Assembly: GCA_022813625.1 (NCBI GenBank)
Contig: JAKLMB010000013.1
Location: forward strand, 558,001-622,000
Length of the DNA stretch: 64,000 nucleotides
Direction: 5' to 3'
Source of the DNA: Aaosphaeria pasadenensis
Lineage: Eukaryota > Ascomycota > Dothideomycetes > Pleosporales
The position numbers and the translations under genes were made by a program. The notes below the pieces were generated by a model. That model ran no database searches, was not told the DNA's origin, and saw nothing but the letters and a program-made list of their open reading frames with translations. Positions within the stretch are counted from its first letter, which is position 1. Every line of letters starts with the position of its first letter. Shown here one piece after another: positions 44,114 through 56,616 of the stretch.

Positions 44114-46766
44114 GAAGGCGCCCTAGTCCCTCGCCGCCGATGGGAAACGGGCGCGCCGTTGATCGTCCTTCTCGCCTCGATACTCGATGCCACTGCACGC
44201 TCCTGGGCCGATGAACCGTCCCGAGTATGTTGGATTCGATGAATGCTCTCGCTGCACGCTAGTCACAAATAGCCTTCGCAAGTACTCGAAGACGTCGAAG
44301 GGCGGACGGTGGTCGGCGAGCATGCCATGCAGAGCATTGTGCGATGCCAGGAGGCCATGTGCGGAACATTGAATTGAAACGACGTTACAGCACCGCGTAC
44401 CAGTTTCGTCCGGCCGGTGTTTCTGCTTCTGGCCAATGGCGCACTAGAAACACCATGTCTTTTCTGAGATCTCGGGTGATGCTTTCTACTAGCTGTGGGC
44501 AATACAGCGCATGGCGGTGCCTGGATGCATTTGCCAGTCCTGCTCCCTGCTCCCCTAGCGTGCGCGAAGGCGCAAAACCATCCAGCTGCTGTTCCCACGA
44601 TCCCCCTCAAGCCCGCCCGTTGGAACCTGCGTACTAGTGACAGCTTTGCCAGCACCGTGGACCGGTAGCATTGAGCTAATGCACATTCGGCGACTTCTTG
44701 TGCCTGAAAGTGGAGCATCCCGAGAAATTCAGCAGCGTTGGGGTACAACAGATGGATGCGATTGCAGGCTTGTTCAGCTCCTAGCGGGTACGAGCTGGAC
44801 GTGCGCACAAGGTCGGCCTGTTGGGTGCGTCGCCTGTATCGGAATAGCGGCCGCTGCCAAAACGCTTGGATGTGAACCTGAGCAGCGTCGAACATTGCAC
44901 GTACTCGTACCTGCGCGAGGTTACCATCTTGCGCTGCGATCCTGTCTGCTGAAGATGACACGCTGGGTCGGATCGAGGTGACCCGCGCAGAACACTACGA
45001 TTGTTCGGCGACGAGAGAAACACAAGTCTCGCAGAACACCAGAATCTTTCGCACATTGGTTATTCCAATTATAAGGTGCACGGACGCATCGCGCTGGAGC
45101 ATTCAATAAATGTTCGGAGAGCGAGTTCGATTTGTATGTTGCTTTGTAAGAGCATCTATTCAAGGCCCCCACCACCGTTAACCAATCCATATTCAAATGC
45201 CCATTGTTTCCTTGCCGATAATCTCGACCTGTCAGATGTCTCCTCGAGCGCACAATCTCCCTAGTGATCCCCCTCATTTATCTTATTACCCTTCTACTTC
45301 CACTCCCCGCCAAAATCTACACATCCTGGCTCATCCCGGTGTCGGGAACCTAACTGCGTGAAAGCCTTGCTTGTGTGACGGGAGCCACGAGGTCAGCGAG
45401 GTGAGATGCAGGCACACACATTTTGGGCACCCGGTGATGTGGGAGAGCCCGTTCGATGCAGCATCGTGCGAGCCCCTGAAAATCTATCTTTGGGGGCCGA
45501 GAGTCCCCAAGTCCCCAGTTACCGTTGGACATGACGACTTGTGCGTTCGACCCAGAGATCCGGTCAAAGATCAGAGTTTCGAGTATTCGCGTGTGTGTGT
45601 GCTGTCGTCATGCGACGTGAATGGCGTCGTGGCAATACGTGTTTGTGCCTCCACACCAAACGTCCTATCTGGTGTAGACAGCGAGGCGACCAACATCGGA
45701 GTCGCGATAGGAGATTTCTTTCGTTTCACATTACCGCAACTAGAGGTCAACCTGTACGAATTTCTCCGCTTGGGACTCTCGCGTAGCCCTCGCCTCGCTG
45801 ACTTGGGACACAAGCCTGTGGTTCGCTGTGCCCTCTAAGATGTAACTACTCCGTACCTGTATAAAGGTATTTTGACACGGACTATCCTGTTGCGATACCC
45901 TCCTCTCTCTCACATCGCACAGATTCGACCCGACGAAAGGAAAACGCTGCAGGAACCCAGAGATCCCACTCGCATTCCCTTCCACTATCAGCATCGCATC
46001 ATCCACACCTACACTAGGTAGAGTCGCATACCGAGACCCCAAAAATAGACCCACGTCCGATCCACCGATCAGCTACAATTAGGCGCGCTAGACGCGGCTA
46101 AGCAGGGATATCCCACATGGCATCCACCCCTGCACCGTAGGGCTGACCTCAGGCTGTGCTGTGTCCCGTTTTCCTATTCAAGTCTACCCTTTTCCTTTTG
46201 TAATTGTTTTTGTAACGTCTGGAGGGGGCAGCTGAAAATCATAATTGGCTGCTGTTCTCTATCCCTATCGTCCAAACAAAGCGTGGCAGCTACTCATGTA
46301 CAATCATATTTGCTCACTATGCAAGTCAGCGACTCGTCATTGGACTCGACTTCTTACCATTCGGGCTCTTTTGAGCTGTTTAGATGCAATCGACAAGGCC
46401 TGAAAGTAGGTTATTTTGGGGTCTATTTTTTACTCTCTTATCCATCCCATTCCATCCCATGCGCTTTCGTCTATCCTCATGTCGTCAAGATTAGTCTTCG
46501 CGCCCTATGTACATCTCATCTTGTCGAATAATCATCAGCATGTCCAGATTAAGGGTTCATACCCTTCTCTCTGCTCTCTAATCACACCTGCCGACTTGGC
46601 CCCCTTTCCACATACTATCTAGACCATTTAGGCTTGGAAATCCATCCACTCAGAAATTGATGCCAGTAGTCAGTCTGGAGTAGATTGCTTCCTTTCTGCC
46701 TCGGACAACGCCCTGCTATTGTTGTCACTAGCTCGTCTGTCCGACATTGAGCCCCCAAACTACACA

Positions 46767-46786
46767 ACCACCACCACCACCACCAC
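46767..46786. repeat. (ACC)n microsatellite
   Basis: About six ACC/CCA units in an otherwise unassigned stretch. Confidence 0.7.
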
Positions 46787-47446
46787 TGCCATCATCATCA
46801 CATACGAACATGCATGTGCCAATAACATCCCTTCCCTCCCCTGCTCTTTCCCTACAAACAAGTTTTCTCGGCCCCTCGTGTTGGTCGTTCGTCCGCCTCC
46901 TTAATCCCAACCCTCTAGATTGCAATGTGCACCAGCCACGTTGACGGTAAGGACCCACGCACATGCTCGGCCCGCAGCGCAAAGCATGCCCACACACACT
47001 TACACACGTACGTCAAACAGAAGCCTCGTGTCCACGCCCACGTACTCGGTGCCCCCAGGTTCGTTGACAGCGGGTGAGTACGGGTCCCTGGGTTGGAGGA
47101 CGTGAACAGCCTTACCCGAAAAAGATGGGACGAGAAAGGGGGGGCGATGTTGTTTCTCAATGCGATGCAACGGAGATGGGGATTGCGGGTGGCACAGCTG
47201 GGTAGGTGGGGGGGATGAAACGAGCGGACGAGCGAACACCTGTTCCCGCCTTCGCGTCACCTCTCCTCAGGCTTCAATCATTGCTTTTTGCAGAGTAAAC
47301 GGTGGAGTTGATCATTGTGGTCTATACGACCTGTGGCTTTATTCTCCGACGAATCCTTTGATTGAATAAATAAATATCAACGGAAAGAGATAATGGGTTT
47401 TCCTTCCCATCGTCACACAGTGCCGCCACCAGAACCACCACCACCA

Positions 47447-47467
47447 CTGCTGCTGCTGCTGCTGCTG
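47447..47467. repeat. (CTG)7 microsatellite
   Basis: Seven CTG units, preceded by CCA units. It makes a poly-Leu frame on the plus strand, which I take as repeat-driven, not coding. Confidence 0.75.
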
Positions 47468-47924
47468 CTATCGCTGCTGCCTTGCATTGCCTTTTCTTCC
47501 CAAAGCTACGAGTATTGGGAATCTGTCGTGATACATACATCAGGTATCCAATCCCTCATGATTTGGAATGGCACGCAGATCCGTGGTTCCCGAATGCTGT
47601 CGTAATACACACTTTAGTCTACTTATCTAGGTAGGTACCCATAACCCAGAATGGCATATCTTCCTCTCGTCAATGGTATGACGACCCGACCGCAGCGTCT
47701 CCCTCCCCCATCGTGCATATGGCAATAGTTCACACAGTGTCGTGTCGAACCATCTTCCGATGTCTTCTTTCTTTTTCCTTCTTTTGCGTCCTCCCGATTC
47801 GATAACGACTCGTTCTTTTTTGCTTTTTCACCCATAGCTGAACGATGAAACATCACACGAACATACTCACCCATCCCAATCCGTCACCTTCAAATTATCG
47901 TCATGCGCCGCACGCACGCATGCA

Positions 47925-48065
47925 CTCCCCTCCCCTCCCCTCCCCAACAACCCAATTCCCCCAGGCCCCGGTGCGGGCAGGCACCCCCTTCACGCAAAAT
48001 ACGCCACCCGCGAAACCCGCACAACCTCCTCCCCTCCCCTCCCCCCGCCGCGGCCCCCGGCCCCC
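47925..48065 (-). repeat. C-rich tracts, possible G-quadruplex on minus strand
   Basis: CCCCTCCCCTCCCCTCCCC near 47,927-47,945 and a longer C-rich stretch near 48,030-48,065 give four or more G-runs on the complementary strand with 1-nt loops, enough for a stable G-quadruplex. Confidence 0.5.
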
Positions 48066-51000
48066 TAACGCACTCGACGAACAACACGTCGAATCAACCC
48101 ACACGCTCCCCTCGAGTATTTGCCAAAAACATACGGAGTAGTCCCAAGCGTTTTCGCAATATCGCACCGCATGAACAAGGCAAAAAGGAAAAAAAGAAAG
48201 CCAACAAGGCTCGCCCCCGATGGAAGGGATCGAGGTAAACTAGGGAGGTGGGAGGGAGTATGGAGTATGGATTGTGTTTGTTGGCTAAACCAAAGCGCCA
48301 CCATCTCGCCGACATGAGAAGCAAAAGAGTCATCGCGACGCTTGCTTGCTGCACTGCGATTCGCCTTGCCCAAGCGACTACAGTCCTCCGTAGAGAGATG
48401 GCTTCGTTTCGCATTTGTGTGCGCGGATGCGCGAATGAATGTCGGACGCCCCGAGTATGTAAGTCGGAGGGGAAGCTAACGTGCCTTGTAGCGTGGAGTA
48501 TAGTACCTCGTATGTAGATGCAATACCTACCTAGGTATGTATTGGATTCCAAACCTCAAGACAGACCCTCAAGCCGTAGCTAGTTAGCTCGACCTAAACA
48601 GTCATGGGGTTCGTCTCGTGTTGCGGACCGTTCCCCTCCGTCCGCTTTCCCCTTCGCGAAATCATCAAATGCGAGGGTGAATGCGAGAAAGGCGAATGTT
48701 GGAGTTGCACAAGGCAAAGGCAGGCGAGCGAGCGAGCGACCCAGCGAGTCGGGAGGGAGGCGTGGGAGGGAGGGGAGGCCGTCGGCTGCAGGGGTTGGGT
48801 TGGGTTGGGGTGTTGTACGACTTTGCATTTACCGTGACTCTTTGGTTGCTGTTTTGAGGTAGAGGAACAACGAATGAACGATTCTTTTGGGGGGTTTGAG
48901 GTAAAGGTTTAGTTGGGGATTTGGTCTGGAATTTGATCGGGGTGGCCGATGGGGTTTGGGAGTGTTATTTTGTGATGCGGTTAGTTTGGGAAGAGGTAGG
49001 TTGTGAGTCTTTGGTTTCGTGCATGCAGGTCGTTGCAGTTGGTCGTGAGTCATGGTGGTGAAGTATGCGAGGTGGTGTATGCGATAGGTTCTGTCATCAA
49101 CATTTACTCATGTTAGGAGGGTCAGAGGCAAAAGTAGATTTGGGATGGTGGGTTTCTCGAGTCTTCGTTGTTATGCTGGTGGTCGGCACATGCTTTGCTA
49201 CAATGTAGTACAATGAATGCAGGTCGACTACTTGCAGAAATACTTGAATGCATGTACGAGTTTGGACGTGGAAGATGGTCTACACCTACAAAGTCTGGCA
49301 AAGATGAAATCAGAAGCAGAAGAAGTTCACATTAGGTTGCATTTGTAGATGATGTGAAATAGAATGGCTCAAACAATGCTTCAACATTCGCCAAAGTTAC
49401 ACCTCGAGGATCGTATCCACGAATATATCACGATACTAAATTTGCGCTAGACCAAACATTGATATCATTCAGCTGATAGCCCCAAACATTAAGAAAGTCA
49501 TGACCACCAGTTCGACCCTCCCCCAGCACCTAAAACGAACTCACCACGACACTGCCGCCTTCGCCAGACCCTTTCCCCCAACCCTCATCTCCACCTACAC
49601 GCAACGGCCCGTCCAACGTAAAGACAATGTCTCCCCGCACGTCGATCCCAGACTCACGATCCCATCCCCTTTCCGGACCCTCGGGCGATACATGACCCAA
49701 AAGCGCCATGACGTGCTGTGCTGTGCTGTGCCGCCCTCGACACACCTCCCAAAGCCACCGCCTTGCCGCACGCACGTTTCAAGCCATGGCTAAGCGCGCC
49801 AGAGTCGGCGGCGGCGGCTCATCCTTCTGCTTGTCTCTCGCGTGTAGATGCTGTAGATGACGTACGGGCGAAAATTGCGAGATAGTGAGCACCGATGATT
49901 GTCTCGGATTGCGGGTTGCCAGAACCGAGGACGCCCTGGTTGGAAGGTGGAAGGGTAAGGCCAGACGAGGGGGCTTGTTGTGGGTCTGCGGGTTGGACTA
50001 GGTACGTGGACTTTTGTCTAATGCAAAGCAAATCATGGTAGATTATTAGGTTGATGGATGAGCAACGCGTTCACGATTTGTTTTAGGTGACTTTGCTGGA
50101 AAGTGACGATGTATTTTCTGTGAACGGTTCAAATACAATGCCAATCCGTTGTGGAATAAGGGCATAGTGCAGTGATTGATTGCGCAATCAATTACGTGGA
50201 GACCATTCCTGGCAATGATCCAGGTCAACCTTTTGGTGTGCATTTGTCCTTACCATTATGATTGGTGAAAGCATCTGAGGTTGTTGTGTCAGGGTGTGGC
50301 TGTCTCTTCGTCACCTCTGGAGCATAAGACGCAGCCCTACGGCTTCCGAAATGAGTACCGCTGTCACGGCGAATAAGCAAGCGGTCCGAGTACCATAATG
50401 GGCTTTTGTTCCATCCTGTGGCTCTGCGCAAGATGTTGGGGTCGATGTTTTCCGGTTCCTTTCTGGTTGTACAGTACAATTGCAGATATTTGCACAACAT
50501 TATCAGTACTGCAACTGTGGGCTGCGCAGTGTACGCCTGTGAAATCTACAATGAGTCTTCCATATGAAGTTAATAGAACCCTAAAGCGGGATGTAGCTCG
50601 TCAATGTCAGCGACTGTCTCAATACAATTCCCCGAATCTGTCTTTGATGCCTAAAGCGTCGTGTCGTCGTGTAGAAATGCATACCCGATCCAGGTAGGGT
50701 ACGCAAACCGCAGCAAATGGGTAACATCCATACTATCCATTCTGCCAATAGTAAGCTGTAGGGTTGTCTGGCGTCATTCAGTAAACGTGGCCGCACAAAC
50801 GCTCGCGAATCTAAGCTCGCTTCATCTTGCGTCTGCACGAAGCAGCCACATGAAAAGATCCCAGTACGAATGAATCCCCGGAGGTGATGTGCTTAGAGCA
50901 AGTAATACTGTATTTACCCCATTGGCCAGTTTGTGCTGATTGGGCACCCTGCGCCTCGATGATTACTGCATGTAAGCAGTAGAAGAATCATTCCAGAATG

Positions 51001-51634
51001 TTTCCAATTTGGGACAAACGTACGGCATCGTGTAACCTTGCCTAAGAAGAGACCGATAAGAAATCACCGATTCGAATTACACAGGGATTTGAAATTGAAA
51101 TCGTGAGTGGTTGTACACTACTCGTCTGCACTGATTTGAACAACGGCCATTGGCAAGGCAGACTTAGGCGCCTGGGAACTCAGGCGGGAGCAACCGTCGG
51201 CGCTTGCCGGAACGGATCAACTGATATTCTAGTATTGGTCTTGTTAGGAGGCTACAATCCTGGATTGACGCATCGTGTACTCTACTGACTAAACGTGCCT
51301 GTTCAAGAGGAGAATGTGGCTTGTGACAAGAAGGCGTGGATGCGGCGAAGTTTAATCAGTATCGATATCCACTCGCTGGAATATCAGGCTCAAGTATCTG
51401 CGAAGCAATGTTCTCCAAAATAATTGCGTTAGACGGGGTCTCCACTTTGGGATAGCCAGGGTATTGATCGCAAGCCAGAATGGGTCACAGCGTGAAGGGG
51501 TTTGCGGTTGAGGCGCGACGGCACAGTAGTTCGAGAAGATTCTATTGCAACGTGCCATGCCTGTACAATTCGATCATTCATTGAGCTCGTGAGAGATTTA
51601 ATCTAGAAGACGACTATTTGGGATAGTATCATGA

Positions 51635-52976
51635 TCATGCGCTGTATGAGCTAACATAGTACTGTGTGGCTGATCAGCGAACTATCAGTGAACGGTAGGA
51701 CACCAGCTGTGGCGCAACATACTGTCAATACCGATTCGTCTTCGCCGTTATCGCTAGGTAAATAAACGTAAAGAATTAAGGCGTGTTCATCGCAGAAACC
51801 TGGTTGCGTCAGAATGGTTGGTTAGGATTGCATCGCTTTGTGGCCTCAAAAGCGGCCGGCGTCAATTCAAGGCACAACTCAACTTACACGCGATCACCCT
51901 CCCACCTAACCGTCCCACACTCATAACCTTGCCCCAATCCCTAGCATCAATTCGAACTGTTGCCCAACCCTCTTCGCTGCGCCCGTCGGCCGTTCCTAGT
52001 TCTTTCATACGGGTGCTAGGGTGCTCAGAAATGCCTATTTCTCCACCAGCCACTTGACTGGGATCTAACTCGGGATTGCTCAAATCGGTCCATACCGATG
52101 ATATGTTCATTGAGTCAGTCTTCATAGCCATCTTGAGGCACCCGTGCATGTTAGCAGCCATCTCCAGCCTTGTCCTCGAGGTAACTGTTCCAGGGCCAGA
52201 CTTGGCTCCGACCAAGGCGAGCTTGGTGAACCTATCGCTAACGCTCTTCAATTGCAATAAAGGTGGTAGGATGATGTGTACATCAGGCTCTCGACATTGA
52301 GGCTCGTGTAGTCCAGCCACAGTATCCGGTGCCAACACCCTCACAGGGATTTCTTGCGTAATGATTGTTTCTCGATTGTTCGCACCAAACTCCTCCGAGG
52401 GTGTAGCACCGAATCCTCCATCGATTCCGGAGCTTGTTGTGGGGAAAGCGCTATACGAATTCGAAGAGGAGGCTGTGACAATAGTGAGAGCAAGCAATGG
52501 CATGTTGTCCTTCTTCGTCAGGCGTATCTGGGCAGACGTAGCATTTGTGGCTGATTTGAGAGCGCGATTCAGTGAGGTAAGGGGCACCTCGAGGTTTATC
52601 ACATTGTTCGCGGCAGACTGGACTGTATATGTCTCGAATATCGTGTCCTGAGAATCGTCAGGTTAATCGTTGATACGGAGGTACGCGATCGTGGATAGGC
52701 GGCACTCTTACAATGGAAAGAACACTGTAATTAAACAAGTAAGCGGCAATATCACGAGATGGGACGCGACAGACTCACGCCCACACCTGTGTGCCCTGTT
52801 CTGGGATAATCGTGAAGCATACTTGGTCGTCGCTGAGCTTCACCCAGGCCAGAGGGCCAAGAGAATTGAGGGACGCTGTGAGCTCTATGTCCAATTAGTA
52901 CCCTAACATACGCATTATTTTCAGGCGAATTACTTGTAAACGTGGAGATATTCTGTATTGATGCCTTAAAGCGCAT
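51635..52976 (-). CDS. HUS1: HUS1, 9-1-1 DNA damage checkpoint clamp subunit
   Basis: Six exons in transcription order: 52976-52934, 52884-52779, 52724-52712 (13 nt), 52647-51888, 51799-51723 and 51661-51635 (341 aa); all phases agree. Recognition rests on the start MRFKASIQNISTFTKLTASL, then PLAWVKLSDDQVCFTIIPEQGTQVWA, the strand VLSIDTIFETYTVQS, the NVINLEVPLTSLNRALKSA helix, QEIPVRVL, MHGCLKMAMKTD, WATVRIDARDWGKVMSVGRLGGRVIACFCDEHALILYVYLP and the end YYVSSYSA. Hus1 forms a PCNA-like ring with Rad9 and Rad1 that is loaded at damaged DNA and activates the Mec1/ATR pathway. The last 9-residue exon and the 13-nt exon are easily missed. Without intron 4 the frame stops early after KLSCALN. Confidence 0.93.
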
Positions 52977-53381
52977 TTTGAGTGCGTCATTGTAGATTGT
53001 AGAAGCTTCCCGTCGATGAAGTCAATAGTCGCGTGGGGTAGCTCTGAGAGTGGTCCGTGCCCGTCCACATATGGTCTCCACAGAAGAGCAAGCGCACTGT
53101 AAATGGCTACATTCTTCAATCTCATCAGGGAGCGTCTGTGAAGTAGGGATGTACCCTCTTCCTGCTGTATATGCCATTGCTATTAGCGCTCAGCAGTCAC
53201 GTACTGTGCAGCCTTTTAAATTCTCAACAAAATCTTTTGATAAAATATAGTTCAGTTCCACTGGGCAAATTTAGAGCTTCATCAAGCTCGCAATAAATCG
53301 ATCAGATTATCATATTTAAACAATGAGTATCTCCCCCAATGCCGAGCAAAATTCATAGAAGCGTGTCGTAGCCCTAATAGT
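52977..53381. other. Intergenic gap between HUS1 and the DUF1996 gene
   Basis: 405 bp with no recognised feature. It is the HUS1 promoter and the DUF1996 3' flank. Confidence 0.5.
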
Positions 53382-54660
53382 CTACTTGCGATAGTTCGCC
53401 TGATGACCTCCAGGAAGCTCCTTGACCCAACTGTCGATATCCTCGTTGACACGGCGCTTCACGGTGCACTTGTTCATTGCTTGAGCGTTCTGAGTCTTAA
53501 GGGTAGGGCAGTTCTGGTAGCATGGCGAGTCCATGGCACGCTGTAGAGAGTCGTCTTGCCACCCGAAGAGATAATCACCTACTCGATATTAGTCTCAGCT
53601 TCGGTTAGTTCCTGAGTAAACATACCATGATTGGCATAGCCAGTGCCATCACCAAAGCTCCAGACGAATGGTTGTGATCCATCGGCAGGCCAGTCAGCCT
53701 TGTTGTTGAACTTCGAAGTGTCCCAAATCACCTCATAGAAGAGCTGGGGCATCCGAACTGGATGGCTGGCAGGGCATGGTCCACCAGACTCAAAGGTACC
53801 GCTGTTATGTTGTCAGTGTAACAGATCTTACGGTTGAAAGGGTTACCCACGATTCGGGGTATGCCATATGAGCCATGTGATCGGGAGAGTCCAAGTTCTT
53901 GCCATCCCAGCAAGTTGGGAAACGAAGAGCAGTCATGATGCCAGTCTTGCAAGGCTTGGTTGGGAAATCGAGTGTTTGAGGGTCGCGAGTGTTGATGTTT
54001 TCGAGACAGGTATAGGTGAGCTGCCTGAATTTCTCCATCTGCTCTTTTGTCCTGGCATTAACATCTCCAATGTACATGCGGAAACCCTAGTTTCGTCAGG
54101 TGATGAATGCTTTCTGTCGCTAAGTAGTACTGACTGGCTTGAAAGCGGTGACCTTAGATGTTTGCTGGAAGTTGTAAAGACCGTCCTGCATGTAGTAAAC
54201 TGTCATACCACCGTTGACTCCTTCGAAGCCAGAGTTGGGGATTTGTGGTACACGTTTGTACGTGCCATTCTTCGCCTTGAAGTATCTAGTCTTGATTAGC
54301 GCGTTGTCATTTGATTCTTGATGGAGCTGATATACAAAACGGCTGTCCAGTAGTTGGAAAAGTCCTCGCTGAATTGGCAAGATGTGCAAGTCGACTCCTT
54401 AGGCATGTCTTTCGACGGATCCATGGTGGTATTGAAAGCATTCTGAAACAACTTAGGTGCTATTCAAACGCGATCTGGCCTATTGTTTCCAGACTACTTA
54501 CTCCTCCTAGAATCTGATGAAGATGTGGCGACGGTGCTTGGCCCGGGTTGACCAATGGGTCAAGGCGGTCTATGACCAGCTGAGCACATGGGAATCGGAG
54601 CAATGCAAGCACATTGCTAGGTGCAAGAAGAGCGAGAGTAGCTGCAGAGTTCCACTTCAT
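53382..54660 (-). CDS. Secreted DUF1996 protein
   Basis: Six exons in transcription order: 54660-54502, 54442-54336, 54285-54135, 54086-53851, 53801-53626 and 53578-53382 (341 aa), introns 47-59 nt. After a signal peptide (NSAATLALLAPSNVLA) comes the family opening LRFPCAQLVIDRLDPLVNPG, then PHLHQILGGNAFNTTM (joined by a splice), FPTCWDGKNLDSPDHMAHMAYPE, GPCPASHPVRMPQLFYEV and GYANHGDYLFGWQ. These are the diagnostic DUF1996 blocks, with conserved His, Asp and Cys residues that suggest a metal- or sugar-binding extracellular domain. No WSC domain is attached. Biochemical role unknown. Length is usual for the single-domain form. Confidence 0.9.
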
Positions 54661-55941
54661 TTTGATGGATCGAGTGTTCTCAACTAGATACAATAGAAAG
54701 CACGAAGGACAAACGCACGCTGGAGATATGCCTAGTATTTTATATGATACAACATGGTGGATGCATCACAAGCAGGAAATGGGACTGTTCTATACCCAAG
54801 AGTACTTGCAGTGACAAGCTGCGGCTCCACATCCTGGCGCCCAGCAAGCATGGGGCTTGTCATGATCTGGACAACTCTTCCTACCGCCCGGATTCAGGAC
54901 TGGTGGTGACACAACCAAACAACCTTTTCCGGGTTTGACGTAGGTTTGTCCCATCGAAGCCCGACCAATCTCCTACCCTTGGAGGAAGAATCGGCGAATT
55001 CGAGTAGCACGGGATAATGAACCAGTCTGGTTGAAGCTCGTACGTGATTGCTTTCGGTTTGAACCGCGATCAAACCCAACCTTCCAGAACTCTCGAGTTC
55101 CAGGTTGCTTGATATTTGTCATTAGCCAGGACATCCAAGACAAAAGAAAGTCTCAGCCAGTGAGCTTCAATGGCACGCGAGCGTTAATATCAACATAGTC
55201 TCCGTAGTTTCGGCAGTTGTTTTTTCCAACATTATTCAGGCTTTCTCAGTCATAAATTCGAGGTACCAATCTCTCATAATATTGAGACTCGTCAAATCAA
55301 GAGGCAAAGAACTGTTGGAATGAGGTTAAAGTTGGCCTTGGAACTTACACGTTCATATAACCTTCATTACCATGTCCGCCAAGCCGGCGCGGGAGTAATT
55401 GTCATATATTAAACCATCCCGACCCTACCCTCGCGGACAATAGCCAGCCTCCACATTTCATATGCTTGGTCTCAATAGCAAAGGATTTGCTCCACATCTG
55501 TTCTAATCCGATCTAGCCACTTCCTAAAGCAGATGGAAGAATGGAACACTTCCACATACAGCAGGGGTTTGGAGCGAAGGCAAAAGCAACCTCCACATCC
55601 CACGCTTCGTACTATACAACCACCGGCCATGCTCGATTACCAGCATAGAAGCTGAGAAAACGGGTAAGAAGTCGTATCAACCCGGTAGAATATATTTGAT
55701 TAATACCAATGCAGCCAGAGCCTCTTGAGTTCTTGGGATTAGCTGATTGTACTGCTATCGATCGACGGGGGCCATTGCTTCCTTTGTACCTTGTAGTCAC
55801 TATTGTACTCCATCGTATGGTATATCTTGCCTCGTTGGGCCTTCTTACATTGTTCCACCTCTTCTCATTGGATTTACCGAACTTCAGACTTCCATTTTCA
55901 TATTTCTGACCTACTCAAGAGCCTTATCCAACTTATCCAAC
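54661..55941. other. Divergent intergenic region, DUF1996 and G1-like genes
   Basis: 1.3 kb with no gene seen. Both flanking genes are transcribed away from it, so it contains two promoters. A TATATTT near 55,688 is too far from the right gene to be assigned with confidence. Confidence 0.5.
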
Positions 55942-56616
55942 ATGAAAGTTGCAACTATTCTAGGGGGTGTCTGCTTTGCAGCAACTTCGTTTGCAGCTTT
56001 CGACTTGAACCGTGGTGGTGCGGTGTTGAAAGCCCCAGCGGGCGACTCATTCACTTCAGTCACTGGAACATTCTCCGTTCCCAACCTGAGTGGCAACTCT
56101 CGTCTATCTATCTGGGTTGGAATTGGAGATACGACCGATCAAACATATGTCGTTGGTGGCGGAATAGTCTATAATCGAACTCTCGGCTCCTGGGCAGCCT
56201 TCTATCCAGAGACAGCCACCGACACCTCATCATCTGTGCCCGTCAGGGCCAGCGATTCCATCACAGTTACGGCATCTCTGACATCACCAAACACCGGCAC
56301 TGTTGTCATTGAAAACAAAACTCAAAATAGGAAGACGACCCAAACAGTCGCTGCTCCCGCGACTGCCGACCCAGAAAGATTGACCGCCTTGGCCGCCAAC
56401 TGGTTCGTACAGGGCTACCAAGTAACTCCTGGCGAGCTTCTTACTACACCCAACTTTGGAACCATTACTTTTACTGCAGTGAGCGCTACCTTGGCAAGTG
56501 GGAAATCTGTGGGTGCCACTGGTGCTGGCGCCTACGAGCTGCAGGGCACGTCTGGGCAGATGTACTCAAAAACTACGATATCGGCAAATCAAATCCAGGT
56601 GCGACGGCAGCAGTAG
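55942..56616 (+). CDS. Secreted G1-peptidase-fold protein without catalytic residues
   Basis: Single exon, 224 aa. The start is placed by the signal peptide MKVATILGGVCFAATSFA. The mature part follows the eqolisin (peptidase G1) pattern: NRGGAVLKAPAGDSFTSVTGTFSVP, SIWVGIGD (about 57-63), AFYPE, and VVIENKTQNRKTTQTV. In active G1 enzymes a Gln sits in an LQTG motif and a Glu in a W/F-x-x-E motif. Here the first position reads VGGG (71-74) and the second WFVQ (154-157), so both catalytic residues appear replaced. No cysteines remain after the signal peptide. Two N-glycosylation sites (N78, N125). It may be a binding protein or a non-catalytic decoy. A longer upstream frame lacks an ATG. Confidence 0.78.
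   Translation: MKVATILGGVCFAATSFAAFDLNRGGAVLKAPAGDSFTSVTGTFSVPNLSGNSRLSIWVGIGDTTDQTYVVGGGIVYNRTLGSWAAFYPETATDTSSSVPVRASDSITVTASLTSPNTGTVVIENKTQNRKTTQTVAAPATADPERLTALAANWFVQGYQVTPGELLTTPNFGTITFTAVSATLASGKSVGATGAGAYELQGTSGQMYSKTTISANQIQVRRQQ

Larger units (their letters stand above)
42635..51634. other. 9-kb gene-poor expanse rich in simple repeats
   Basis: Many open frames overlap on both strands, but none has a recognisable domain, plausible splice series or coding bias, so I annotate no gene. It holds CA/GCACAC runs (about 43,258-43,280), tandem 10-bp and 13-bp units (44,057-44,113), ACC and CTG microsatellites, and C-rich tracts (47,925-48,065). It could be regulatory DNA for the microprotein gene, host non-coding transcripts, or contain orphan genes I cannot see. 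Confidence 0.5.

Noticed and set aside
44263..44961. 232-codon minus-strand frame
   Set aside because: No domain, coding-like conservation cue or promoter context; equally long frames overlap on the opposite strand in this GC-balanced stretch.
47393..47605. Secreted small protein with a poly-Leu segment
   Set aside because: The hydrophobic stretch is produced by the (CTG)7 microsatellite and the rest has no coding features.
48790..48815. GGTTGGGTTGGG run as an interstitial telomere
   Set aside because: The unit is not TTAGGG and there are only about three units; it is a simple G/T-rich repeat.
55747..55941. Upstream extension of the G1-like gene in the same frame
   Set aside because: There is no in-frame ATG there, and the signal peptide begins exactly at Met 55942.
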